Shown here: one piece after another, positions 1-5,902 of the stretch
How positions within the stretch are numbered: position 1 is the first letter of the stretch
Layout of the letters: every line of letters starts with the position of its first letter
NCBI GenBank assembly: GCA_023386515.1
Contig: JAEWJQ010000057.1
Span: 1 to 5,902 of the forward strand
DNA from: Pseudomonadota bacterium
GTDB taxonomy: Bacteria; Pseudomonadota; Alphaproteobacteria; Sphingomonadales; Sphingomonadaceae
Length of the DNA: 5,902 bases
Reading direction: 5' to 3'
Translations under genes and position numbers: made by a program
The notes under the pieces: model-generated
The model's database searches: none
Seen by the model: the letters and a program-made list of their open reading frames with translations, nothing else
What the model was told of the DNA's origin: nothing

Positions 1-6
1 GCCCAT
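1..6 (-). CDS. Possible start of next minus-strand gene (partial, two codons)
   Basis: Reading the minus strand, an ATG at position 6 is followed by GGC and the window edge. It is preceded by AGAGAGGT (positions 13-20), whose GAGG core sits 7 nt from the ATG, a good Shine-Dalgarno arrangement. Only Met-Gly can be read, so the product cannot be identified from sequence. In alphaproteobacteria sucD is commonly followed by the 2-oxoglutarate dehydrogenase E1 gene (sucA/odhA), so that is the best guess, but it rests on gene order alone. The alternative is a chance ATG after a purine-rich run. Confidence 0.35.
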
Positions 7-22
7 GATCGTACCTCTCTTC

Positions 23-174
23 CCCTCTCCCCTTGTGGGAGAGGGAGGGGCCCACCGCCGTCAGGTGGTGGGAGGGTGGGGGGAAACGGAACGCCTGTGG
101 CTTCCCCCTCATCCAAGCTTCGCTAACCGGCGAGCCGGCAAGCTAAGCTATCCTTCTCCCACAAGGGGAGGAGG
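23..174. repeat. Palindromic intergenic repeat with 20-bp inverted termini
   Basis: The two ends are inverted copies: positions 27-46 and 151-170 pair over 20 bases with only one G-T mismatch. Each end is also a hairpin by itself. The left one is a perfect 9-bp stem (23-31 with 37-45, loop CTTGT). The right one is 152-160 with 166-174, loop ACAAG, with one G-T pair. The interior has further dyads: CCCACC at 51-56 with GGTGGG at 67-72, and CCGG at 127-130 with CCGG at 135-138 inside AGCTT (116-120) / AAGCT (140-144). No protein gene is supported here. The build resembles the short REP/MITE-like repeats found many times in sphingomonad genomes; family membership is from memory. On the minus strand it lies directly after the sucD stop, so it could slow or end transcription, but neither hairpin is followed by a T-run. 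Confidence 0.8.
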
Positions 175-184
175 CTTATTCGCC

Positions 185-1069
185 TTAGCCCTTCAGCACC
201 TCGAGCAGCGTCGAGCCCAGCTCCGACGGCGAAGCCGCGACCTTGATGCCGGCGGCTTCCATCGCCGCGATCTTGTCCTCGGCGCCGCCCTGGCCGCCCG
301 ACACGATTGCACCGGCGTGACCCATGCGACGCCCCGGAGGCGCGGTGCGGCCGGCGATGAAGCCCGCCATCGGCTTGCTGCGACCGCGCTTCGCCTCGTC
401 GCGGAGGAACTGCGCCGCTTCCTCTTCGGCCGAACCGCCGATCTCGCCGATCATGATGATCGACTCGGTCGCGTCGTCGGCTAGGAACAGTTCCAGCACG
501 TCGATGAAATTGGTGCCGTTGACCGGATCGCCGCCGATTCCGACCGCGGTGGTCTGGCCGAGGCCGGCGTTCGACGTCTGGAACACCGCTTCATAGGTCA
601 GCGTGCCCGAGCGCGACACGACGCCGACCGAACCCTTCTTGAAGATCGATCCCGGCATGATGCCGATCTTACACTCGCCCGGCGTCAGCACGCCCGGGCA
701 GTTCGGCCCGATCAGCCGCGACTTCGATGCCGACAGCGCGCGCTTGACGCGAACCATGTCGAGCACCGGGATACCTTCGGTGATGCAGACGATCAGCGGC
801 ACTTCCGCATCGATCGCCTCGAGGATCGAGTCCGCGGCGAAGGGCGGCGGCACGTAGATCACCGACGCATCGGCGCCGGTCTTGGTCACCGCTTCGGCGA
901 CGGTGTCAAACACCGGCAGGCCGAGATGCTCGGTACCGCCCTTGCCCGGCGTGACGCCGCCGACCATCTGCGTGCCGTAGTCCAGTGCCGCCTTGGTGTG
1001 GAAGCTGCCGGTCTCACCGGTCATGCCCTGGGTGATGACCTTGGTGTTCTTGTTGACGAGGATGCTCAT
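185..1069 (-). CDS. sucD: Succinate-CoA ligase (ADP/GDP-forming), alpha subunit
   Basis: SucD is the alpha subunit of succinyl-CoA synthetase, which converts succinyl-CoA to succinate with substrate-level phosphorylation in the cytoplasm. It works only with the beta subunit SucC. The 294-residue product matches the usual length. Visible landmarks are the N-terminal CoA-binding Rossmann domain with TGETGSFHT (residues 17-25) and TPGKGG (40-45), the GPNCPG loop (121-126), and the C-terminal [17 protein letters not shown] motif in which His251 is the phosphorylated catalytic histidine. The start is the ATG at 1069, preceded by GGGAG (1075-1079) at 5-nt spacing. An in-frame GTG at 1132 would add 21 Arg/Ser-rich residues with no family counterpart and is rejected. 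The gene lies 86 bp downstream of mdh on the same strand. Unusually, sucC is not next to it. Confidence 0.97.
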   Translation of the reverse strand: MSILVNKNTKVITQGMTGETGSFHTKAALDYGTQMVGGVTPGKGGTEHLGLPVFDTVAEAVTKTGADASVIYVPPPFAADSILEAIDAEVPLIVCITEGIPVLDMVRVKRALSASKSRLIGPNCPGVLTPGECKIGIMPGSIFKKGSVGVVSRSGTLTYEAVFQTSNAGLGQTTAVGIGGDPVNGTNFIDVLELFLADDATESIIMIGEIGGSAEEEAAQFLRDEAKRGRSKPMAGFIAGRTAPPGRRMGHAGAIVSGGQGGAEDKIAAMEAAGIKVAASPSELGSTLLEVLKG

Positions 1070-1107
1070 GGAGGCTCCCGAGAGTGACAGCCTCCGTCGG
1101 CGGAGGC
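1070..1107 (-). promoter_or_regulatory. sucD leader with two mutually exclusive hairpins
   Basis: In the mdh-sucD gap, bases 1101-1107 and 1090-1096 form a 7-bp stem with a 4-nt loop (GCCTCCG / CGGAGGC in the transcript). The second arm of that stem can instead pair, via 1089-1095, with AGCCTCC at 1070-1076, immediately before the sucD ATG. That gives another perfect 7-bp stem whose 12-nt loop holds most of the GGGAG Shine-Dalgarno (1075-1079). The two stems cannot coexist because both use 1090-1095. The pairings are read directly from the sequence; a regulatory role is inference, and GC-rich DNA makes such pairings fairly common. Confidence 0.4.
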
Positions 1108-1155
1108 CATGATAAAAGGCGCTGGCGACCACCGGCCGCCGGCGCTGGAAGACGA

Positions 1156-2296
<1,141 letters not shown>

Positions 2297-3394
2297 TCAG
2301 CCGGCGCCGTGCCCTTGGGCAAGATACTCGTCCGAGCGCATTTCCTCCAACCGGCTGACGGTGCGCTGGAATTCGTAGCGACCGTCGCCTTCGGGATAGA
2401 GCGCGTCGGGTTGCGCATCCGCCGCGGCCAGCAGCTTGACCTTGTGCTCGTAGAGCGCGTCGATCAGTTGCACGAACCGCGCCGCCTCGTTGCGGTTCTC
2501 CGGCCCCAGCTTCGGAATGCCGACCAGAATGACCGTGTGAAACCGACGCGCGACCGCCAGATAGTCCGCCGCACCCCGCGCCTCGCCGCACAGCTTCTTG
2601 AAGGAGAATACTGCAACGCCCTTTAGCGTCTTGGGAACATGCAAGGTGCGCCCCTGCACGATCAGATCCTCCGAGGGGATCGGTTCGCTGACCTCGTGGT
2701 CGGTCAGACGAAAGAAAGCGGCGGACAATTCCGACGTCGCCTGCGGTCCGTTCGGCACCAGCCATGTGTCCTGCTGGCCGAGCCGGTCGCGCCGATAGTC
2801 GACCGGGCCGTTGAGCGCGAGCACGTCGAGCCGGGTTTCGATCAACGCAATGAAGGGCAGGAAATGCTCGCGATTGAGGCCGTTGCGATAGAGGTCGGAC
2901 GGCGCCCGGTTCGACGTGGTGACGATCGTCACACCAGCCGCGATCAGCGCGGTGAACAGCCGGGACAGGATCATCGCGTCGGGAGAATTGGTGACCATCA
3001 TCTCGTCGAACGCGAGCAGCCGCGTCTCCGATGCCAGCGCCGCCGCGACCGGAGCGATCGGATCCCCGGCCTCGCGGCGCCGCTCGATCGCGATCCTGCC
3101 ATGCACCTCCAGCATGAATTCGGCGAAATGCACCCGCCGCTTCGCCGCCACGCCGACGTTGGCGAAGAACAGGTCCATCAGCATCGACTTGCCGCGCCCG
3201 ACGTCGCCCCACAGATAGACGCCACGCACATTCGTCGCGCGACCGGTGACGCGCGCGAGCAGGCCGCGCCGCTGCGGCCGCTCCAGCGCGACGGCGAGAG
3301 CATCGAGACAGTCGGCCGCGGCGCGCTGCTCCGGATCAGGACGCAGTTCGCCGGCGGCGATCAGCGCGTCATAGGCAGCGAGAACAGCGGACAT
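2297..3394 (-). CDS. zapE: Cell division protein ZapE / AFG1-family ATPase
   Basis: ZapE belongs to the AFG1 (LACE1) P-loop ATPase family. In E. coli it interacts with FtsZ rings under stress or low oxygen; mitochondrial homologues help clear unassembled respiratory subunits. The 365-residue product has Walker A GDVGRGKS (residues 63-70), Walker B LLAFDE (126-131), and the family stretch VTTSNRAPSDLY (148-159) followed by NGLNREHFLPF (161-171). Near the C-terminus are RFVQLIDALYEHKVKL (306-321) and EFQRTVSRLEEM (341-352), both typical AFG1 features. After Walker B, Asn136 stands where many homologues have Asp (VTD). The ATG at 3394 is preferred: AGGAG (3402-3406) is 7 nt away, whereas an in-frame TTG at 3400 is only 1 nt from it. 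The product is cytoplasmic, with no membrane segment. A 96-bp gap separates it from the thioesterase gene upstream. Confidence 0.93.
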   Translation of the reverse strand: MSAVLAAYDALIAAGELRPDPEQRAAADCLDALAVALERPQRRGLLARVTGRATNVRGVYLWGDVGRGKSMLMDLFFANVGVAAKRRVHFAEFMLEVHGRIAIERRREAGDPIAPVAAALASETRLLAFDEMMVTNSPDAMILSRLFTALIAAGVTIVTTSNRAPSDLYRNGLNREHFLPFIALIETRLDVLALNGPVDYRRDRLGQQDTWLVPNGPQATSELSAAFFRLTDHEVSEPIPSEDLIVQGRTLHVPKTLKGVAVFSFKKLCGEARGAADYLAVARRFHTVILVGIPKLGPENRNEAARFVQLIDALYEHKVKLLAAADAQPDALYPEGDGRYEFQRTVSRLEEMRSDEYLAQGHGAG

Positions 3395-3404
3395 CGACAA
3401 TCTC

Positions 3405-3425
3405 CTGCGCGACCGGACGGCGCAG
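3405..3425 (-). other. Hairpin overlapping the zapE ribosome-binding site
   Basis: Bases 3405-3410 (CTGCGC) and 3420-3425 (GCGCAG) form a perfect 6-bp stem with a 9-nt loop in the zapE leader. The stem takes in two bases of the AGGAG Shine-Dalgarno (3402-3406). The rest of the gap between the thioesterase gene and zapE (3426-3490) shows nothing further I can support, and no T-run terminator follows the thioesterase stop. Confidence 0.3.
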
Positions 3426-3490
3426 CCACTTTCGACCGTCAGCCCCGTCGCCTACGGTGCCCCCGCGAGTACGGGAGCATGGTGAATATC

Positions 3491-3940
3491 TTAGGCGATG
3501 GCGGGCGGGGTCGACTTCCGCAGCGTCGCGGCGAAGCTGGCGATCGTCGGCACGCTGTCCTGCACGATCAACCCGCGCAGGAACAACAATCGGCCGGTTT
3601 CCCGCAAGAGGTCGATCCGCGCCTCGACCGGACGGTCGATCGCAGCGCCTCCGATGAATTGCGTCGCAAGGTCCAGCGTCACTCCGCCGCCGGCCTGCAG
3701 GACGCCGAAACCCCGGGCCGCCGCGAACAGCGCGCAATCGATGAAACCGAGGAGCGCACCGCCATGAAGCTGGTCGCGTAGATTGCTGTGCGCGCGCGTC
3801 GGCGTCATGCGAACACGCGCCGTGCCGTCCTCGACCCTGACATGGATCGGCCCGAGAAAGGCGTTGAAGCGGCTGCTGTCGCCTAGCTGCCATAGCATCC
3901 ACCCTGGCGCGTCGGGATCGGCTTCGTAGCGGAACGGCAT
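3491..3940 (-). CDS. PaaI-family HotDog-fold thioesterase
   Basis: This is a small single-domain HotDog protein of 149 residues, within the usual range for the family, which hydrolyses acyl- or aryl-CoA thioesters. The diagnostic stretch is HSNLRDQLHGGALLGFIDCA (residues 51-70): Asn53, His59-Gly60-Gly61, and Asp68 on the central helix, where the family places its catalytic acid. TLDLATQFIG (88-97) matches the following beta-strand. The usual Gly before xLHGG is replaced here (RDQLHGG), a minor variation. The substrate cannot be read from sequence. The ATG at 3940 is chosen because recognisable content begins at MPFRYE. The frame stays open to a TTG at 4054, next to the sdhB stop, but those 38 Gly/Pro/Ala-rich residues cover a hairpin-forming region and look non-coding. 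The Shine-Dalgarno is mediocre (GGGGA, 3951-3955, 10 nt away), so the start is less sure than the function. Confidence 0.85.
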   Translation of the reverse strand: MPFRYEADPDAPGWMLWQLGDSSRFNAFLGPIHVRVEDGTARVRMTPTRAHSNLRDQLHGGALLGFIDCALFAAARGFGVLQAGGGVTLDLATQFIGGAAIDRPVEARIDLLRETGRLLFLRGLIVQDSVPTIASFAATLRKSTPPAIA

Positions 3941-3974
3941 GCCATCGCCGTCCCCGCCCGTCGCATCGGCTACA

Positions 3975-4029
3975 CCGCGGGCTCCCTTCCCACTCCCATC
4001 GGGAGAGCCAGGGACCGGCACAGCCGCGG
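3975..4029. repeat. Hairpin-rich element between sdhB and the thioesterase gene
   Basis: CTCCC (3993-3997) pairs with GGGAG (4001-4005) around a 3-nt loop, and GGCTC (3980-3984) can pair with GAGCC (4005-4009) outside it in an alternative register. CCGCGG boxes at 3975-3980 and 4024-4029 flank the structure and are complementary to each other. The CTCCC...GGGAG core recalls the repeat at 23-174, so this may be a related or degenerate palindromic unit. It lies about 47 nt after the sdhB stop. No T-run follows, so it is not a textbook terminator, though it could limit read-through or protect the sdhB transcript. Confidence 0.45.
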
Positions 4030-4055
4030 ACGGACGAGGGTGTTCGAGCGCCAAG

Positions 4056-4841
4056 TTACAGGATGCGCTCGGCTTCCATCTTCTTGACCTCGGCGATCGC
4101 CTTGGCCGGGTTCAGCCCCTTCGGGCAGGTGTTGGCGCAATTCATGATCGTGTGGCAGCGATACAGGCGGAAAGGATCTTCCAGCTGGTCGAGCCGCTCG
4201 CCGGTCATCTCGTCGCGGCTGTCGGCAAGCCAGCGATAGGCCTGCAGCAGGATCGCCGGGCCGAGGAACTTGTCGGCATTCCACCAATAGCTCGGACAGG
4301 ACGTCGAGCAGCAAGCGCACAGGATGCACTCGTACAGCCCATCCAGCTTGGCGCGATCCTCCGGCGACTGCAGCCGCTCCTTGCCCGACGGCGGCGGGCT
4401 GACCGTCTGCATCCACGGCTTGATCGAGCTGTACTGCGCGTAGAAGTGCGTGAAATCGGGCACCAGGTCCTTGATCACGTCCATCGACGGCAGCGGCGTG
4501 ATCTTCACCTCGCCGCGGATGTCCTCGATCGCAGTGGTGCAGGCGAGGCCATTGCGGCCGTCGATGTTCATCGAGCACGATCCGCAAATGCCTTCGCGGC
4601 ACGAACGGCGGAAGGTCAGCGAACTGTCCTGCTCGCCCTTCATCTTGATCAGCGCGTCGAGCACCATCGGCCCGCAGCTGTCGAGGTCGATCTCGAACGT
4701 GTCGTACCGGGGATTCTCGCCGGTGTCGGGGTCGTAGCGATAGACCTTGAAGGTCTTGACGCGCTTGGCGTCGCCATTCGCTTTATGGACCTTGCCCTTG
4801 GCGCGAACCTTGCTGTTCTTGGGCAGGGTGAAGTCGGCCAT
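4056..4841 (-). CDS. sdhB: Succinate dehydrogenase iron-sulfur subunit
   Basis: SdhB is the electron-transfer subunit of complex II. It carries electrons from the flavin of SdhA to ubiquinone at the inner-membrane anchor SdhC/SdhD. The 261-residue product has the full cysteine set. Cys81, Cys86, Cys89 and Cys101 hold the [2Fe-2S] cluster ([10 protein letters not shown]). By alignment with E. coli SdhB, Cys172, Cys175, Cys178 and Cys239 hold the [4Fe-4S] cluster, and Cys182, Cys229 and Cys235 the [3Fe-4S] cluster. Trp186/Trp187 and His230 match residues at the quinone site. The ATG at 4841 gives MADFTLP; AAGGAG (4852-4857) lies 10 nt upstream, and the in-frame extension to 4901 is Arg-rich and unsupported. 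The 74-bp gap to the ClpP-like gene upstream is structured. sdhC, sdhD and sdhA are not adjacent, which is uncommon. Confidence 0.97.
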   Translation of the reverse strand: MADFTLPKNSKVRAKGKVHKANGDAKRVKTFKVYRYDPDTGENPRYDTFEIDLDSCGPMVLDALIKMKGEQDSSLTFRRSCREGICGSCSMNIDGRNGLACTTAIEDIRGEVKITPLPSMDVIKDLVPDFTHFYAQYSSIKPWMQTVSPPPSGKERLQSPEDRAKLDGLYECILCACCSTSCPSYWWNADKFLGPAILLQAYRWLADSRDEMTGERLDQLEDPFRLYRCHTIMNCANTCPKGLNPAKAIAEVKKMEAERIL

Positions 4842-4842
4842 C

Positions 4843-4917
4843 GCCGCAGCGCTCCTTGAATTGCTGCACCTGCGGCTATGCCTTTCGCCGCGCGGGTGCA
4901 ACCCCCAAGGTGGGGTT
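4843..4917 (-). promoter_or_regulatory. Structured clp-like/sdhB intercistronic leader
   Basis: Three pairings are visible. First, AACCCC (4900-4905) with GGGGTT (4912-4917) forms a 6-bp stem overlapping the ClpP-like stop codon. Second, TGCACC (4865-4870) pairs with GGTGCA (4895-4900), and inside it GCGGC (4872-4876) with GCCGC (4887-4891). Third, GCCGCAG (4843-4849) pairs over 7 bp with CTGCGGC (4870-4876), with the sdhB Shine-Dalgarno (4852-4857) in the loop. The second and third exclude each other because they share 4870-4876. An upstream stem that frees the ribosome-binding site and a downstream stem that hides it is the layout of a translational switch or of coupled translation. Function is inferred. 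Confidence 0.4.
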
Positions 4918-5491
4918 AGATCACGTCGAGCACCAGTCCCAGCGCCTTGGCCTCCTCGGCCTCGACGTACCAGTTGCTCCGCGCGCGATCTTGCAGTTGT
5001 TCGAACTTGACCTGCGAGCCGGCGACGATCGCGCGGAACCCTTCTTCCTGAATCAGGATCGACTGTTCGATCTCATGCAATTTGGCCTTCAGAACGACAG
5101 GTAAAGTGGTGAGCGGCCCCGACAGGTCGAGACTGCCCGTCATCTGCCGCTCGTGCAGCATCAGCCGGGTGTGGCGGGTCAGGAAACGACGCTCGACGGG
5201 AAACGCGGCCATGAAGGTGGCGCCGGCGGAATAGACGGCGACCTTGCCCAGAAACAGGGCGTCCCGGCCACTGTTGTCCCGTAGCAGCCGGATGTCGTCC
5301 CCCATGGCCCGGCCCATCTCCGGGTCGCCGCCGAGCGTGGTCAGCGAGACGACCAGCGGACCGTCGGCCGGCGCCGCCGCGAGCTGGCTCTTGAAGCGGT
5401 CGTACATGCCTTCGTCGACCGGGCCGTGCAGCTGGACATGGGGCCGGGCGAGCAAGGGATAATCGCGGGCGGTGTTGGGGGTCTGGATCAT
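4916..5491 (-). CDS. ClpP-fold protein with altered catalytic residues
   Basis: The 191-residue product has the outline of a ClpP/crotonase-fold peptidase. It has an N-terminal strand [10 protein letters not shown] (residues 17-26), a glycine-rich turn TLGGDPEMG (52-60) at the oxyanion position, [15 protein letters not shown] (84-98), RLMLHERQM (109-117), and a C-terminal [15 protein letters not shown] (173-187) matching the ClpP segment that ends in GLVD. Aligned by eye to E. coli ClpP, the nucleophile Ser97 falls on Thr92, His122 on His113, and Asp171 on Asn173. The protein may therefore use a different chemistry (Ser88 is close by) or act as a non-catalytic scaffold. There is no signal peptide or membrane segment. 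The ATG at 5491 keeps the first strand but has no clear Shine-Dalgarno; a palindrome sits there instead. An in-frame GTG at 5584 adds 31 unconserved-looking residues. The gene lies 74 bp upstream of sdhB and is probably cotranscribed with it. Confidence 0.82.
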   Translation of the reverse strand: MIQTPNTARDYPLLARPHVQLHGPVDEGMYDRFKSQLAAAPADGPLVVSLTTLGGDPEMGRAMGDDIRLLRDNSGRDALFLGKVAVYSAGATFMAAFPVERRFLTRHTRLMLHERQMTGSLDLSGPLTTLPVVLKAKLHEIEQSILIQEEGFRAIVAGSQVKFEQLQDRARSNWYVEAEEAKALGLVLDVI

Positions 5492-5495
5492 GGCG

Positions 5496-5510
5496 CGCGA
5501 ACCGTTCGCG
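5496..5510. promoter_or_regulatory. 15-bp palindrome next to the ClpP-like start codon
   Basis: CGCGAAC (5496-5502), one central base (5503) and GTTCGCG (5504-5510) form a perfect interrupted palindrome ending 4 bp before the ClpP-like ATG (5489-5491). It occupies the place where a Shine-Dalgarno should be. As DNA it resembles an operator for a dimeric repressor; as RNA it could form a 5-bp stem with a 5-nt loop. No regulator is identified. Confidence 0.4.
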
Positions 5511-5519
5511 TCACCGTCC

Positions 5520-5545
5520 GGTTCCGCGCGGATCGCGGCGGAACC
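5520..5545. promoter_or_regulatory. 26-nt hairpin/dyad in the divergent intergenic region
   Basis: GGTTCCGC (5520-5527) and GCGGAACC (5538-5545) form a perfect 8-bp inverted repeat with half-sites 18 bp apart. In another register the RNA can form a longer stem: 5520-5530 with 5534-5545, eleven pairs, a GAT loop and a single bulged base at 5538. Its GCGGAACC half-site resembles the GCGAACC in the neighbouring palindrome (5497-5503), so both may be bound by one factor. The region separates the ClpP-like and SDR genes, which diverge from here. I see no convincing -35/-10 hexamers in these 104 bp. Confidence 0.4.
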
Positions 5546-5595
5546 CGCGCCCGGCTGAGACGCTTGGCACGCGAAGCAACCCACGGGAATCGCCC

Positions 5596-5902
5596 ATGAA
5601 GCCGACGCTCAAGCCGCTCGCGGAACAGGTCATCGTCATCACTGGCGGAAGTTCCGGCATCGGACTCGCCACCGCCTGCGCCGCTGCGGAGGCCGGCGCG
5701 CGGGTGCTGCTTGTCGCGCGCGAGGACAAGGACCTGCGCCCGATCGTCGCCGAGATCGTGGCGAGCGGCGGCACCGCCGATGCCTTCGCCGCCGATGTCG
5801 GCGACGCAGCGCGCTTGCAGGCAGCCGCGGCGCACGCGGTGCAGCGGTTCGGGCGGATCGACACCTGGAGCAACGGCGCCGGGGTCGCGATCTACGCTAC
5901 GC
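5596..5902 (+). CDS. Short-chain dehydrogenase/reductase (SDR), partial
   Basis: This is the N-terminal 102 residues of a classical SDR oxidoreductase; the gene runs off the right edge of the window. The cofactor-binding motif TGGSSGIG (residues 16-23) is intact and follows strand VIVIT. Arg42 after the second strand (LLVARED) suggests NADP(H), and AADV (65-68) contains the Asp that contacts adenine. WSNGAG (91-96) corresponds to the usual NNAG, with Gly94 in place of the second Asn. The catalytic Ser-Tyr-Lys lies beyond the window, so substrate and activity cannot be judged. The ATG at 5596 has GGGA (5585-5588) 7 nt upstream. It is the only plus-strand gene here and is divergent from the ClpP-like gene across a 104-bp gap that carries dyad elements. 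Confidence 0.92.
   Translation, partial: MKPTLKPLAEQVIVITGGSSGIGLATACAAAEAGARVLLVAREDKDLRPIVAEIVASGGTADAFAADVGDAARLQAAAAHAVQRFGRIDTWSNGAGVAIYAT

Noticed and set aside
23..45. Intrinsic terminator after sucD
   Set aside because: The hairpins at 23-45 and 152-174 are strong, but neither is followed by a T-run on either strand.
5..484. Plus-strand open frame starting in the left repeat
   Set aside because: It translates the palindromic repeat and then the antisense of sucD; there is no domain signal.
2639..3781. Plus-strand open frame of 380 codons across zapE and the thioesterase gene
   Set aside because: It spans two clearly supported minus-strand genes and their gap, and its composition is Arg/Gln/Asp-rich without motifs.
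3941..4054. N-terminal extension of the thioesterase to a TTG next to the sdhB stop
   Set aside because: The 38 added residues are Gly/Pro/Ala-rich, cover a hairpin element, and precede a HotDog domain already of normal length. No good Shine-Dalgarno supports the TTG, since it would lie in the sdhB end.
3939..4859. Plus-strand open frame of 306 codons opposite sdhB
   Set aside because: Antisense shadow of sdhB, whose cysteine clusters are complete.
5492..5584. GTG start extending the ClpP-like protein by 31 residues
   Set aside because: The extension reads through the palindrome and hairpin and has no family-like content. It remains possible because the ATG at 5491 lacks a clear Shine-Dalgarno.

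Overview
The window looks like a stretch of housekeeping chromosome from a GC-rich alphaproteobacterium, most likely a sphingomonad (Sphingomonas or a close relative). The basis is the protein character, the mdh/sucD and sdhB arrangement, and a palindromic intergenic repeat of a type I associate with that group. The genus call is inference; no search was run.

Layout. Six complete genes lie on the minus strand and are read from right to left: a ClpP-fold protein (4916-5491), sdhB (4056-4841), a PaaI-type HotDog thioesterase (3491-3940), zapE (2297-3394), mdh (1156-2118) and sucD (185-1069). A good Shine-Dalgarno and ATG at the left edge (position 6) suggest that another minus-strand gene begins there. 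In this setting it may be the 2-oxoglutarate dehydrogenase E1 gene, but only two codons are visible. On the right, an SDR oxidoreductase (5596 to the window edge) is divergent from the ClpP-like gene and is cut off by the window.

Function. Three gene products belong to the TCA cycle: SdhB (succinate to fumarate, complex II), Mdh (malate to oxaloacetate) and SucD (succinyl-CoA to succinate). Their obligate partners are not adjacent: sucC is not between mdh and sucD, and sdhCDA is not upstream of sdhB. ZapE/AFG1 is an ATPase linked to cell division and, through mitochondrial homologues, to respiratory-complex quality control. The ClpP-like protein beside sdhB has Thr and Asn where the ClpP catalytic Ser and Asp should be.

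Non-coding content. A 150-bp inverted-repeat element lies between sucD and the left-edge gene. The mdh upstream gap holds an AT-rich array of GATAAT-like hexamers resembling a Fur box. The sucD and sdhB leaders can each form two mutually exclusive hairpins, one of which overlaps the ribosome-binding site. The divergent clp-like/SDR gap carries a 15-bp palindrome and a strong 26-nt hairpin. No RNA genes, CRISPR arrays, insertion sequences or phage genes are visible, and no gap exceeds 300 bases. Most of the window is ordinary core metabolism; the best candidates for something new are the degenerate ClpP-like protein next to sdhB and the leader structures.
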